DNA of 64,000 nt from Fusarium oxysporum f. sp. lycopersici 4287 (taxonomy: Eukaryota > Ascomycota > Sordariomycetes > Hypocreales > Nectriaceae). A model generated the notes under the pieces. It was given only the letters and a program-made list of their open reading frames with translations, was not told the DNA's origin and did no database searches. This document shows, in pieces, positions 35,610 through 49,600 of this stretch. The stretch is from the NCBI RefSeq assembly GCF_000149955.1, contig NC_030992.1, positions 3,302,850 through 3,366,849 on the forward strand, written 5' to 3'. The position numbers were made by a program, and so were the translations under genes. Each line of letters opens with the position of its first letter. The stretch's first letter is position 1.

Positions 35610-36858
35610 GTCGAATTACGCGGGTTTTCAAGGTCGTAAGCGAGTGAGACCATGGCTGGAATTTAGGTTTGTCCAACTCTCTTTTCGATGTCCGGGGGGT
35701 TATTGACGATTCCCCAGATATTTCATGGTTACAGTTTTGTTGATGGAGAGAAGTTGTTCAAAAAGAGAAGTGTTTCAGTCTCCAGATCCATCCAGAGAGA
35801 ATTCAAAGTTGGAACATTGCATTGTGGGGCAATAGATCGATTGGTCAATGGCGATGCAGAGAAGAATCAGCTAGAGGCGAAGATGAGAGCTAAACCTGGT
35901 GACCAACACGTCACTTTTGTGCTTTGGGTTCCTGTTCGGGCCGTGGGTCACGGAGTTTGGTGGATATTCAATGGTAATAGTTTGTATAGACTACTGGGGT
36001 TGGGGGGCTGAATAATTGCCCATGGGGGACGGTTTAGAGTCTTGTCTTGGTTATGGAAGTGCAGCAGAGGCTCTGTAAACAGGTACGCGATCATACCCAG
36101 CCAATGAGAGCTGAGTGTTGTTGCATTCTCACACTCAAAATAGTAGCGATATAAACATATCTTCACTTCTCAACTCAGTAAATCACTTCATCAACGACAC
36201 AGGCTCCCCCATCTTATGATTCTCAACCAGGTTCAAGTAAGCTCAAATGTGGAACTGTAAAGAATTTCAACCCACCAACATTCGCGCAAAAATCTGGAGT
36301 CGGTCCGATCCCCTTACTCGACCTCGGTCTGGGTTCCCCAATAAATATCTATCTAATAAAATGTCTGGTGTGACGGCGGCAACGTTGCCTGTAAAAGTTT
36401 AGAGTTTCAGGAGAGTTCTTATAAGCCACAAAGGAAAAGTCTGAGGGAGAAAATTGGCGTTTCTTGTAAGAATTCCATTCGTCCAGTCAGTTCGTGTATG
36501 GTCTAATAGTCACAGTTCTAAGTAATGTGCTTCTACCAAGCAGCCCACAATGCATTGGTTATCATTGAATTGGTCTGTAGCAGCTGCCATGTTCCTCTTT
36601 TGTTGATGTCGAGTGATTTTGGGTCCGACTTGGTTTAAGCTTATCAACCACGTTTTGTAGCAATTGACTTACAGCCCGCTATCGCTGATCATCTGCCATT
36701 GAACCATGCTTCCAAGTATCGATGAGATCTACCACGCCAGGCGATATAAAGCGACGTTCTATGTAGCTTCAAGACATTTGTTATCATTGCGAAGAGTAAT
36801 TTGGCAACAATTCATGCCAGCACTGCACAGCTTGTTTCCTTTACGCCTCAGGCTGTAG
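35610..36858. promoter_or_regulatory. Upstream region of permease and of the DEDDh-like locus (divergent)
   Basis: This 1.25-kb stretch lies between two divergent transcription units. Short ORFs at 35422-36011 overlap it in part but show no domain. No defined binding site or repeat was recognised. Confidence 0.4.
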
Positions 36859-38261
36859 GTGGGGTCACGTGCCAAGCCGTTGAATTCTCATCAAACTCAA
36901 CACCAAGCCGTCTTTGTCCAGGACTTAACGAATCACAGCCCATCAACCTTTAGCCGGAAAGTATCACACCTCATTTGGGCACTCGGGTACATACTCATGT
37001 TCAAGGTCTACGTGAGGCCGCGGGCCTTGCCGAGCATGCTATGGCGTGCTCAGAATTATAAGATAAGGAACTATTCAGTGAGACTACCATCGAAACCATC
37101 ACAACCAAAACCGTCATCAGAAGAGAAACCACCACCACCCACGAGACTCACGTTTGTCCCAACTTCAGAGTGGGCACCACCAAGAGACCCGATACATGAT
37201 TCACAGAAACACAAGACAGAAAGACCACGAAGGCAAGAAAGATCCCTGAGAGATCATCAAAAGACAAGTCACCACGAAAGAGACCACCAATATCAAAACC
37301 AGAACCAGAATCAGAATCAGAATCAGAATCAGAATCAGAATCAGAATCAGAGAAAAAAACACAGGAACCACCAGAAATGGACCTACAGCAGGACAAGCTA
37401 GAGCGTCATAAACGGTTTTTGACTGCAAACTTACTAGAGGAAGAAGCTAAGTTCAAGGCCAAACTAGCCAGCATGACTCCGGAAGGAAAAAAGAAGAGAC
37501 TGAATTACATGGTGGGATGGTCACTGTAAACACCTTATTCAAGAGAGCTGTACAATAACCCTAAGGATTTCAGGTTGGTCAGGAGGCTCAGAGCAATTGA
37601 GATGATTCGAATGGTATTCGGCTATTACCTCACTCAAAGCTCAAAAAAGGACATGGAATCCAGGCTGCAAACCCGGCTTCGAGGCAGCAATATGAGAGAC
37701 GTCAGACTCATCTGCGTTGACACTGACAAAGCCAGGAGGCTGCCCCAGGAACTGGAGGGGGAATGGAAGATGAGGATCAAGTCGTTCCATCTCGGTGTGG
37801 CTATACTGGACACCAGGGATCTCCGAGACGTCATCCAAAATCGTTTCAAACTTGATAACCTATCAGATCTCATTCGAACTTATCAGTTTGCCGTCCAAGA
37901 CAGCGTGCCCGGAGTGGAACGTTTCTGTTTCGGTGACACAGAGGCCATATCTGTAGAGAACCTGAGGCGCAGATTCGTTGAGTGGCGGGAAGGAAGATAT
38001 GTGATTGGCGTTGCATACTCGGCTCCCGGCGACCTTGCCGTCTTGAAAGAGTTCAAGATCTCCCTGAACGAAATTTGCTGGATCGATCTGGCCCAAGCAC
38101 AATACATTCCACTTCAAAACGCAACTGCACCATCGTTGGCAGTTGTGATGAACAGACTGAGGATCCGCTACGCAGGCAAGCTGCACGTACCAGGAAACGA
38201 CACGCATTTCGCCATGAGGGTTTTCCTTGGAATGGCAGTTTTGGATTTCTGGTGCGAGTAG
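36859..38261 (+). pseudogene. Gfd2/YDR514C-like DEDDh nuclease-fold protein, reading frame broken
   Basis: The 3' part (open from 37530 to 38261) reads as the RNase H-like domain found in fungal Gfd2/YDR514C-type proteins. It has VRLICVDTDKARR, SFHLGVAILDTRDL, FCFGDTEAISVENLRRRF, VIGVAYSAPGDLAVL, then LHVPGNDTHFAMRVFLG. The residues fitting the DEDDh set are present, except that the DxE is DxD. A TAA at 37527-37529 cuts this from an in-frame upstream stretch (MDLQQDKLERHKRFLTANLL... to YMVGWSL). Another ORF, 36859-37401, supplies a basic, possibly mitochondrial-type N-terminus (MLWRAQNYKIRNYSVRLPS) but is in a different phase, so an indel lies around 37200-37380. No GT-AG pair of fungal size repairs it. 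I see a pseudogene, or sequencing error at two sites. Nuclease activity is inferred from fold only. Confidence 0.6.
37306..37350 (+). repeat. (CAGAAT)n hexanucleotide microsatellite in the DEDDh-like locus
   Basis: About seven and a half copies of CAGAAT. In the frame of the upstream ORF they encode Gln-Asn repeats; in the frame of the nuclease domain they encode Glu-Ser repeats. Confidence 0.9.
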
Positions 38262-39760
38262 TCACATTGGGGAAATGGGCTCAGTGATATCCCACCCTGG
38301 TACGACTTAGCTATAAAAGTAGTTCGGGCTAAAATCTCCAGACCAGAACGACATGAATTCACGACTTGAAAGATGGACGTGATCCTTGCAGCTCGAGATG
38401 CCTGCTTTGGTCATTGAGGGTAGGATAATCCGTCGGGTGTGCTATAGTTCGAAAAGGCATGAGCTGATGATCACCAATAACGATGAAGATGATGCTGTTA
38501 CTACGTTGGTTATGACTGCGCATCAAGACCGGTTGGGTATTGTATTAAAGACAGGTCTCACCACCAGAGCCAACACAAGACTCGCCGGAAAACTCACGAA
38601 GGAACGGATGAATGAAGATCAATGAGGGATGGTAGGTATAAGCGTTGATCAAGATGAGAACCACGAACGCAACTTGAGCGTTATCCCTCATCATCGTCGC
38701 TAATAAGAGGCAGGTAACGCTGGCTCACGTGTATAATAACAAGAACTTCTTCCGCTGAAGATCATTTCCCAAGACTGAGAAATGATCTGACGAGACCCAA
38801 AATATGGCAAAGTCAATTCTGAGCAAAACACCAACGCAACTGTCAACTGCAAATCACATGCCGTGGATTACAGGTCCACAGACACAAACAGAATCAGGCT
38901 TCCAAGTTCCTCATCGTCGGGACTGGGCGTCGCATTCTCGTCCTTGTTCGATATTATCTGGGGTATGGCACCACTGAGCTGGTTCAGCAGGTTTGCCACT
39001 GACAGGAGACAAGGCCAGGCTGAGCCAAAAACTGTCACCTTGTGTTGGCTGCTGCTGGTGTTCGGTGGACCCCGCCTTGACATGGTCAGATGTTCAGAGC
39101 CTGAAGAGGGAGCATGAGGTCAGGGGTTGATAGAGGTCGACAGTTGCTGAAGGCTTCATTCCGGCAAGAGCCGAATTGCATAGACATATCGACATAGCAG
39201 TCATGTCCAATGTCTGTATTTGTATACTTTGAGATAATTATACCGTATTATTATAGCACAGAGCAATAAGTCACAGTCAATGCAAGGCTGTTATGCTCCA
39301 CATAAACAAACAAAACATCAACAAACCACAAAATAACTATCTCAAATAAAAATAATAGTAAAATGCATATTATTATTATCATGATGGAAAATACGTTTCA
39401 AAATGATCATATCCTCTCCATTCCCCAAGTTTCCAAATCTGGAATGCCCTTGTTCCCCGGAATCGCCCGAATAGGTCAGACAGCCCAGGGGCCAGCACCT
39501 ACAATCACACCACCATCGACCGACTCTCAATTGGCAATTGAGAATCCTACGGCTCATGATCGACAGCGCAAAAAAAGTTGACAACAATGTAAATTAGTAT
39601 AAGAGACTTGGTCGAACTCGTCAAAATGGAGTGATTTCTTGTCATCACCTTCATCAGTACAGTCCAGTCCAGTCCAGTCCAGTCTTCTCAACTCACCATC
39701 ATCTCAAAAAGTGTCTATATCTTCACTTACACTTACACTTACACCGCACCCACTTACACA
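38262..39760. other. Intergenic region with two short tandem repeats before the small membrane-protein gene
   Basis: 39661-39684 holds AGTCC repeated (four units plus a partial one). About 39724-39743 holds ACTTAC repeats. Both lie in the probable 5' leader of the gene at 39761. The rest has only short motif-free ORFs and an AT-rich patch near 39200-39370. Confidence 0.6.
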
Positions 39761-40076
39761 ATGGCCGCCATCGCTAGACCTGCTCTCGCTAAGCCTGCCG
39801 CATACCCCAAGTAAGTCCCCATAACTTGCAGCAACTCATCTCCACCGATATCCTAACAATTATTAAAGGGCTCTCCCCGTTGTCGTTGCTGTTGGCAGCT
39901 TCGCTCTCGTCGCTAGCTACGTGACCTCCCAATTGGCCACCACATCAGCCAAGTTCGATCGCTCTTTTGCAAAGTACAACACTCCCGAGAGTGAAGCCAA
40001 CCGAGCAAGGACCTTTGACGGTGCCATCGAGAACCCCAGGACAAGTCTGTTCAACATCCTCGGTCGACGACAGTAG
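39761..40076 (+). CDS. Small single-pass membrane protein, unknown function
   Basis: Exon 1 is 39761-39810 and exon 2 is 39869-40076, with a 58-nt intron (GTAAGT...TTAAAG), giving 85 residues. The start MAAIARPALAKPAAYP is basic and Ala/Pro-rich, like a mitochondrial presequence or a cytosolic cap. It is followed by one hydrophobic helix, ALPVVVAVGSFALVASYVTS, and a polar tail ending RTSLFNILGRRQ. The ORF is too short to stand out by length, but the Kozak-like ACACAATGG, clean intron, codon bias and short 3' region support it. I do not recognise the family; a small mitochondrial inner-membrane protein is a guess. It is convergent with the large gene downstream. Confidence 0.7.
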
Positions 40077-40642
40077 ACGATCAATTGTCTATAGAACTTT
40101 ATTATAAATGATCCTAGAGATCTGCTTCTGCATACGCATATATAATTTCTTCACGTTGAGCGTTCTTTATTACGTCTACAACATCGCCTGGTTATAAGGG
40201 GCGCAGAGACGGACATAGCATTTGGTGGTTGGATAAACTGGAGGTGGAATATACCATGGAAGTCATATAATTTGAACAATGAACAAACAGTTGAAAACTT
40301 CACATAAGATCGACCATGATAAATGAACGCGATATATCAATTCTTTTGTATTACAAATAAAAATTCCGCCAGCCAGTCTTTTGCTGAGGTTGCCCTCGTT
40401 TCCATAAAGACTGATCTAGGGCTCATCCTATCCTGTTCCTAGAACAACACTTGCTCCACCCAATTCGCTCGCTATGCTATGATATATGTTCTCCATCTTC
40501 CTCCTTCATATTGGACATCAAATATGCAAAAGAATGGAAAATGCCACCTCTAGTCCTACCCAATACGCCTTTTTGCCTAGATTCTATATACTGCACCACC
40601 CATATCACTGCCACTAACAAGCCACTTGATATCTCCCTACTT
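40077..40642. other. Convergent 3' region between small membrane-protein gene and FMP27-like gene
   Basis: Both flanking genes end here, so this region carries both 3' UTRs and polyadenylation sites. It is AT-rich near 40080-40360, with nothing else recognisable. Confidence 0.5.
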
Positions 40643-43600
40643 TTATCCCGTTTTCATCCTGCTGGGAGTCCAGCTGAGTCGTGACCCCGTGTGGCTTGAA
40701 GACCGCCTAGATCTACTTATAGGTCCTGCGGGTGTCAACTGGTCGTCAACGGCCTCCGAATCATCCTCTTGCTGTGAGGGGCTGCTGCTTTCCCTGTTGC
40801 CAATACGAGATGTGAGCGCGCTAAGCTTGTCTTTGAGGTTGCTTGCGCCGTTCTTCCTTCGTACCCCAGAATCGTGATTGCTCATGCTCGACGCAGGTCG
40901 TTCGATGCCCGTCGGAATTCTTCTAAACCCGGGCCTGTGCTGTTGGGCGACAGGCACCGGAATACTGCTGTGAGTGCTGGCGCTGTTTACACTGCTAGCA
41001 TGGGAATTGCTTGGTGTTATTCCATATGTCTGGCCCTGCTGGCTATACATGCTGTTATTCATGCTGTGTATGCTGCTTTGTGGACTTGCGGTAGCTGGCC
41101 GTAAAAGCTCCACGCCGTGATGATGCCTGTCGTTACGATGATGATCATCAATGGGGGTTGGCGGCGTCATCATCAGGAAAGCGGGCACATTAGGGCCATG
41201 GGGAGCTTGCAGGCCATGGCCTGTGCCACCGTTACGATGCGATCTTCGACTCTTGACACTCGAGCTTCGACTGCGTCGTCGCATAGCAGATCCTGGTCGT
41301 ACACTACTGTGTGTGCTTCCGGCTCGAATGCTTCTAGGAGGTGATCGGGAGAAGTCCACAGGAGATGAACCGTATAGACTGGAATCGTCGCTATCGTTCA
41401 GACTGCCAGGGTAGTGTTGAGAGCCACCTGAAGAGGACGGTGCAATGAGGACTGAGCTGTTGGCCAGTACCCGTAACTTGTCTCGCTGTTCGGCATTGGG
41501 TCGATGTTTTGAAAATTTGTTCCCAATAAGTGCACCTGTATGCGAGATCAAGGCCTTCACAACCGCCTTCTTAAGAGCCAGGGCTAGATCCAGATTGGAC
41601 CATGTCTTATTCTCCCACTCAATGCTGGGCATCCTGAAGACAAAGTCGTGCACATCCTCAATGTTGCGATTGTCTTTGCCACGGTAGCTCAGGCAAAGCA
41701 CCACAGAAGGCATTTTGATGGACGAAAACGTCATGTACTGGCTGGCACGGGTCATCATCTTAGTAAGGTCGTCTGACTGCTGCTTTTCATTGTGGTGTTT
41801 CTTTCCCAGTCCGAAGCGTGACTTCTTATCGCCGTCCCTTGACTCGCGACCTTCCCTAGAAGAAAGACCCGTGGAAGCACGCGTAAGGCCAACTCTTGGA
41901 CCCATGTTAGATCGGAGAGACTCATGGGATGCCTTCTTAAGCATAGTCTTGGAAGTTCCAGGAGTACGGAAGAGGCGGAAAGAATGGCCTTCATTGCCCG
42001 TGTTGACACTCAAGGCCTTTCCAGGGGGCGCTTCAGTCTTGGTGTTGGATGTCAAAGTAGGTCTTAGTCGAAGCTCGAGTGAACCTGAGCCTGCTGAGAA
42101 AGACGATGAGGATGATTGTCGTGTGTACGAAGGTGTCAGGCCGTTGCCATCTTCATAATCCTCGTCCTCCTCTCCATCAGCCGTGACCTGCTTCAGCATG
42201 AACGGGGAGTCGTTCTTGGTGCCGGCCGACTTTTCTCCATTGATACCAGGGAAAATATACTCAAAAAGTCGCTTGCCAACTTCTCGCTCTAATTGTACCT
42301 TGATTGGGAACAAATTGACCTCAAAGCGGTCCATCACTGGAATGCCTGCTATAGCCTCCAACATGTACCAATACACTCGGATCATCTCCTTGTGCTCACC
42401 CTCCTGGGTATGCGGCTTCTCAGGATCGATATATGGTGCGATCATCTCAGGGTATGTGGCATCCGGTAACAGGTTGAGGCCAAGGACCTTACCAACACGA
42501 ATGAGGTTTACATGAGAACCATCGGAGTTGTCTGTGCGGTCATACTCGAGGTCCTTAAGCTGCAGCTCCACCAAAGGTTCATTCGAATCTTGCATGAGAT
42601 GCCAAACGATGTCTCGAATGGTAATGTTCCACTTGAGAAGACCAGTACTGTCATCCGAATTGACATCATACTTTCTCTGTGAAGAGGTAATGGCCTTCAT
42701 CATGAAGAATAATTCATCCTCACAAGCTGCCAGATCTTTCTCGAGGTGCAATCTGTCTTGCCAACCCTTCTTATCGAGATGTTTCGCATAGATCTGGAAA
42801 TGGTCCTTGATCTCTTCCATCTGCCTGATGCGTTGTTGCAGCTTCTGAACCATAGCCGGAGCACCACTCAAGTCGCTGAAGTCCGAGGCGAGGATGATCT
42901 TTTCCAAGCGCTCACTACGCGTCTTCTCCATGGGTTCGTTGTACATGAGGAGATCAAGTACAATGACATACAGTGCATAGTACTGCGATGAGTTGCAGAG
43001 AGCTCTTGCGGTTGGGAACTCGACCCAAAGATTGTCCATGCGGTTCTCCATATTGACTTGAGAAGCGTTTTCGTTTCCGTCCGTATTCACCTCATCGTTG
43101 TACTTCAGGCGCAAGGTATTGAACTTATCATACCGAACCATGGCCGAAGTTTTCTGGACAACGCGCTTGAAACCGAAAGGATCCGCCTGGAAGTCAAAAA
43201 CCACCTCGATAGGAACCCATGGAGGCCAAGAGGAACCGCTTGGTGCACCGTATTTGCTTCCAACATACATCGACACAAGGCTGGTTTGGAACCACTTGCG
43301 ATGTGTGACAAAGAACTGGACACTATCCATATTGACCAAGAATCGGCGCTGAACGAGACCGCTGACATTGTCTGAGATTCTCTCCTTCTCCATGACTTCC
43401 ATAACCTTCAGCTCCATACCCTTAGCAGTTGCTAGCACCACATTCTTCTTGTTCTTGTCGCTCTGGAGTTGAATCTGCGGAGCAATGATTCGAATGTGAT
43501 AGCTACTTTGGGGAGTGAATTCTTCGGCAATTCCGGTCACCAGATCTTCGATCGACCCCTCAACAAAGCCCTCGGCGTTAGTGCCCCAGGTAGCCGATGT

Positions 43601-46600
43601 AAACTTGCGACCGTCATTGAGAATGCGTTTAATGCGCTCTTCGATATCCAGAGGGGTTTCGTCATCATGGATGCTAGATGCGCGAGAACTCCTTCTGCCG
43701 CCTTGTCGACTGTGTGTTGATTTGGCCTTGCCTGGCTTGTTGTTTGACTTAGCTTTGTTCTGCTCTTCGACAATGTCAAGGATAAACTTGATAGCAGGCC
43801 GCGAAAGGTAGTAGGTGAAACCACGTCTTTGGCTGTTTTGGTGAAGGTATCGAAGCACGATATTTCGCAGGGTGTTATTCCACTTGAGTTGCAGGTTGTG
43901 GATAACAAAGCGATTGTTGAACTCGCTTTCAAACTCGCTGGTTGCTGGGATTTCCATGGTCTCATCCTGGAAAGGGATGGAAGACTCGCCTGATTGCTTA
44001 CGGCCATCATTACTGCTCCTGTTAGTACTTGACGGAGCACGAATCTTGGCCTGGTTCAGCATTGATTCAAGGAATTCCTTCTTCTCTTGCAGCACGTCGG
44101 TATGTTTCTGGAAAGCCTTGAATTCTTCCACGGCAACTCGGTCTTTTGCATCGCATTTGATAACCCTCAACTCCGCTTCGCCCATCTCACGATCATGAGA
44201 TTCCATTTGTCTGCCCAGCTGATCAAGACGATCCCTAATAAGCTGGCCCTGGATTCGACGGGGATCGTCATCGTGTCTCATCACACAGAAATGTGTGGGT
44301 TCGCTTCCAAAAGGACTAGTTCGTGTTGGGTCTCCAGCGATAACACCGCCAATGTCTGTTTGTCTGAAATATGTCAGGCGAGGGGCGTATGCCAGGGGTA
44401 AAATTTTGGTGTCAGGGTGAGGCTCCGTGGGTGTTATCCAGTCAAGCTCGACAAAATCATCCATATCAATCCAACTGAAGTCATTGTCCGGAATAGTAAA
44501 CCGAGACAAGTCAGGCTTCTCGTCAGATTCGCTCATCAATGTTGCGATAGATCCTTTCTTAATGGCCTCTGTGGTTGTTCCCTTCAAACTTGCTGACACT
44601 GCTCGGACATCGGCGCTAACGAGGTCAAGCTGGGCAGCATGAATCTTGATACCTGATGTTTTACTGGTGTCGTCACCATGTTTTCCTTTACCAAGGGTAT
44701 TAAACTCTTCTCGGCGTTGATGAAGGTCAAGTGAAAAGCTGTCAAATCGCACCTTCAAACCAGTTGCAGAGACTGCATTTTCAGAATGGTCTTCGACATC
44801 CTTGTGCTTGTAGATGTGACTGAGGAAAAGTGGAGCGAGCAAAATGTTGTACTTAACAGTTGCAAGATGTCGGCCAAATTTCTTGCTGTTCTTTTCACGG
44901 CCAGGGAAGAGACTACCTTGACGAATTGGCAATGACAGCGGCTGTCCAAACAAGCCCCACCAATTGAAGAAGTGGGTGAAGAAACGGGGGGTGAGATGGA
45001 TAGTGTTGTAGCTTCGGGAGGGCTCTGGACTATCTGACAGCCAGTCACGATCAGCTGGTGCATGGATCGCAATAGAAAGATGGATGTGTCGGCTTCGGAA
45101 ACCACGCATTGCATCGTATGGAAGACCGTTCGCATCAGGTTTAGCGAAGTGTGGATTTTTGAGGACGATGTCATAATGAGGGCGAAACTCAAAGCTTCGC
45201 TGGCCGTCCTCAATAGCACGTTCGAAGATGAGGCCAGCCATGACCTTGACCTTGCCTGACAGCTTCATGACAACCTTCTTAAAGCTCGCCTCGGATTTGT
45301 AGTTGTCTTCAGGCAGGTGACCTTCAGCATCGTAAAGTCGCCGGGCCTGGTCTCGAACTTCATGGCTATAATCAGGCACTGCGAGGATGTACTCGCCACT
45401 TTCGACTGAGATGAATCCTTTGGGGTCATCGTCAGCGTTTATGTTCCATCTGATGTCGTTTCGCCAGCACATGAGGAAACCGGCTCCATTGCCAGTCATT
45501 GCATACGGATCGCGTGTACCCTTAAGAGCCAGATGAACATCTCCATCCCCCTTCCAAGACATGTGTATCCTGGAGTGGAAGTTAAGTCGCAGTTTGTCCC
45601 AGAAACCAACACGTTCTGATGGATCAAATTGAGGTTTAGTAAACGATTCAATCACCATCATCATGTCCTGAATGGCAGGCTGGTAACAAGGACCCCAAGT
45701 GATCCGCGTAGGAAGAGCACTATTGACGTCCATGTAAACATCTGAGTAAGACTTGACAGGCCCTATTGTACGTCTGACTTCGATGGCAAAACTGCCTTCA
45801 TTCGAAGAACCTGGGAGCGTGCTTCTTGGTGGGACAACGTTGACTCGAACCCTCCGCGTCGACTCAACTCCCCTGAACTCCTCGGCGACAACGAAATTTG
45901 CCTTCAATGACACAGCTTGGATTTTGGCAGACTGTCCGTATTTCATCGGTGGAATATGCACTAAAGGCAATGGATAATCCCGCAGCGTCACCTTAGCCTC
46001 GCCCATGGCAATACTGAGGTGCATCGGCACCAGTAAACTATACTGCATATCCTTTGGCATCCCTTTGCCGATCTTATGAAGGAAATCTGGCAGGTCTTTC
46101 ATAGGGAATGTCGGCTTGTCGATCATAAAGTGCAAGTCACTGATGACGGCGGCCATGAGCGCTGGTCTTGGGGGTACCTCCAGTAGATTTTCGGAGTCTT
46201 CCATATCTTCGGGGATTTGGTTGGCACCCCAGAACTGGCCGCGAGACTCTTTCATGCTGTCTTGAGACATTTGGTAGGCGCGGTCAATCCGCTTCTTCCA
46301 GCTTTGGGCATTGAACATGTCCAGATGGCCTCGAGCATAGTGTTCAGTAACTTTTGAAACACCGTTGACACGAAGAGATTCGATGTTGGGGTTGTATCGT
46401 GGAATTCTTCCATATTGGGAGCTTGGTCGTGCATCTGTTCCTTCGAAAGCGTCTGCACTCCGACTTCTGCTGCTTGGTCTATCGCCCATTTCAGGCCGTC
46501 CCCTGGGGAAAGTTGATCGAGATCGGAATTTGCTGCTGCCTCGTCTTATCTCCTCTTCACGGACTCTCTTGAGTTTGACCTTGAAAGCATTTTCTCGGGC

Positions 46601-49600
46601 AAGTCGCTGTGTTTGTTCAATAAGACCAGTGCGGTAAATCATGCCTAGTTTCCACTCAAAGCCACCATCTTCGAGCTCGAATAAAAAGTTTCGTGTGCGT
46701 ACTGACACTTTGGGAACCGACTTTGGTCCTTCGGGCTTCTTCTCGAGGATGTACTCATTGGTACCCGTCTTGAAACGATGGTGAAGCTGCTGAACTGCTT
46801 TAATCACATTGATGAAGTTGTCACTCACGCGGCTGACGATAACCTCGTGTGGTACCGCGATACGAACGGCCTCAGTCACGATGTCCACCATTTTCTCGTC
46901 GACAACACCCCCATAAGCTGTTTTTCGACGAGATTCTCGGAAATCGAGGCGTCCTGATTTGATGCTGACCAACCTCGCCCAAACGTTGCGCATGCGTGGT
47001 GGCTCTGTATAAAGCCGCACAAGTTTCGCAGCGATGTAGGGCGTAGACCATCTCTGGCGGCCTAATTCTAAACCATACATATGTAGCATCATGGCTGGAT
47101 CGTGAGGCATATCGGCTTTAAGCTGCACGAGCGCTGCTTTGAAATCGAGAGTAACCAATTCTGGTGTAATAGTGGACGAGCCAGGGTCGAAATCGGGAGT
47201 TCCTGGAGGCGCCAGCCGGTTGGCACTAGGAATGATATCAACATAGCTTCCATGTTGCTTCGTTCGTGGAATGTCACGTCCGCTTTGCATGAAAGCTTTG
47301 CGCAATGTCATGACAGCAACCCCAATGGCGTAATGCCGGTAGAGAGAGTACTTAGCACGGATCGAACGGACACCAACTTGTATGTTAAAAGTTGGACCAC
47401 TGGCATCGCTTGCCGCGCTGAGAGAAAGCTCAAGTCTCGGTACACTGAGGAAGGGTTCTGGCTCGAGTGTATCAACAGCATCCATGATTTGTGCCTCGAT
47501 TCCACTGGCAAAGAGTGTAAGCTTTCGCCCATCGCCGATGTTCTGCGGTTTCTTTTTGGGCCGTGGGGAGCTCGAAGGAGGAGTCCACTCCGAGTCGGAC
47601 TGACTGATAGAACGACTGTTGGCGCGTCTTCTGGAAGCCCGGCGTTGAAGTCCGTCAAGTCGATGGGCACGGTATTCGGTTGAGACAGTATCCCAATGGA
47701 GAAATACTCCACGAGTATCATCTGAGATCTCCTCGTCAATGCCTGCGATCTCCACATTGAAATCCGACGCGTCAAACTGGGCTCTCAATAGCCAGTTAGG
47801 CATGGATCGTAAGAAGTTCTGGCCACCCCTGGGTCGTGAAATCGTGCCCTTTTCTGGTTCCACATCAATGCGTAACTCCTGAACTATTTGGCGAAGCCCA
47901 TCGATAATCTCAGGTCTGACCATACTGATCGAGGCAGACTGAAGGTTACCAGATACATCAACGTAAACATCTGGCCGAGCGCCCAGGTGTAGTTTCATAT
48001 CGAGTGATTCTGTGGTAATCAAGTTAAACCGCTCACCATTATTGGTCTGGTAGTAAAGGTCGTGCGATTGAAGTCTGAAAGAGCCATCAAGGGAATAATG
48101 CATATCTGCCATAAGGCTATGGGAAGACTCCACGTCGAGTGATATCGAGGAGATCGAGGAAATGATGAGATCGAAATCATCTGGATCCTCGGCTTTTTGC
48201 AAAGGTTGTAGCTTTATACGAACTACAGGTTCGTGCATAGAGAACTTGTAATTCGCTTTGGGCAGTAGGCGCGAGATCAGATGGTGGTTATCATTCTGCG
48301 CTCTTGGTGCTCTAGGTTTTGACTTGAATAAGGCGATAAGGAGCGGCAAATGGTGAGGGTCCAGATCTACCGAAGGCGACGTAACAACAGAGTTAGCAAA
48401 CATGATGTTGGCGTTTCTCTCGTCCACGGTACTGGCTCGCAGAACTTCTACGGTTTTGGAGAGTAGTGTTGTCTTGATCGTAGTCGTGGCCATCGGGACG
48501 TAGAGAAGGCGTTCAGGTTGACCATGTCCATCGTCCAAGCCAACAGATATAGACAGAGCAGCAGCCAATGCCTCGTGCGCAATGGCCTCGGCGGGGAAAT
48601 ACATCCTGTGTGCTGGTGACTTGGAGTCCAACCTGTGAAGATCTATTCCAACCTCTTTCATAGCTGCGTTCAGCTGGATTGGGGTAGACCCAGGCTTGAT
48701 AGACTGGACCTTCTTGCTCATACCCAGAAAGCTCACAGCAAACTGAATCTCCTTGATGCCGCGTAGGATAGAGCTGAAAAACTCTTTGGAATCAGACACC
48801 GTCCTCATCAAGTCCTCGTTCGTGGTTCCAGGATCGTCGATTTCCTGTGCAACCTTGCCCAAGAAAATATCCACGGGCTCCTCCTCTGCCCCAGGAGTTT
48901 TGACCTCAGCTCTCCTTTGCTTGAGTCGGCTCATGCACGTTTGCAGATCATCGAACGGAATATGCAGTCGACCCATCTTGATAGCCACGGCGGCTTCGCG
49001 CAAACCATCCATGGACTTGTATAGATGTCCATGAACGTTGATAAACAGCTGGTCAAGAACTTCCATGGATTCATTTCCATCAGCTGTGAACAAGACGCTA
49101 CGCAACGAGACAGTCCATTCCGCTTGTTGGTCCTTGCCATGGCGATCAGCTAGACGGGCGAAAAAGCGTACACGATCGACCATCTTTCGGCGCGTATCGA
49201 CCGCGAGAGTGAAGCTTCCGACCTGGACATTGCCCACGTCAACGATATTCACAGCTGAGTTTGTCGCGACAACGTCGACCAGCTTGAGCCAACTGATATT
49301 CCTATGCAACCGCTTGATCTTTTCTTTGATATTCGTAAGTTTCTTCCATGTTTCGCTTCGGACAACCGTGCTCGTAGCTCGTCGCGGTAGCTGTGGTTGT
49401 TGTCGGGCAGTAGTTTTGGCGTCCGGTTTTTTATCCTTCGACGTTTCGGCATCGCTGTCCTCGGGGTCTACGTCGACCTGTTTGTTTCCTTCCAGCTCGT
49501 TGATATCTAATGTTACGACGAGCTCGCTTAGAACAATACTGAGCCATGTTGGCTGGGCGAAGGTTGGTCGATGAACGTGGAGCCCCAGGCCCCTAATCTC

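Noticed and set aside
37152..37206. 55-nt intron to repair the DEDDh-like frame
   Set aside because: The donor GTTTGT is weak, and removing 55 nt gives the wrong phase with an early stop.
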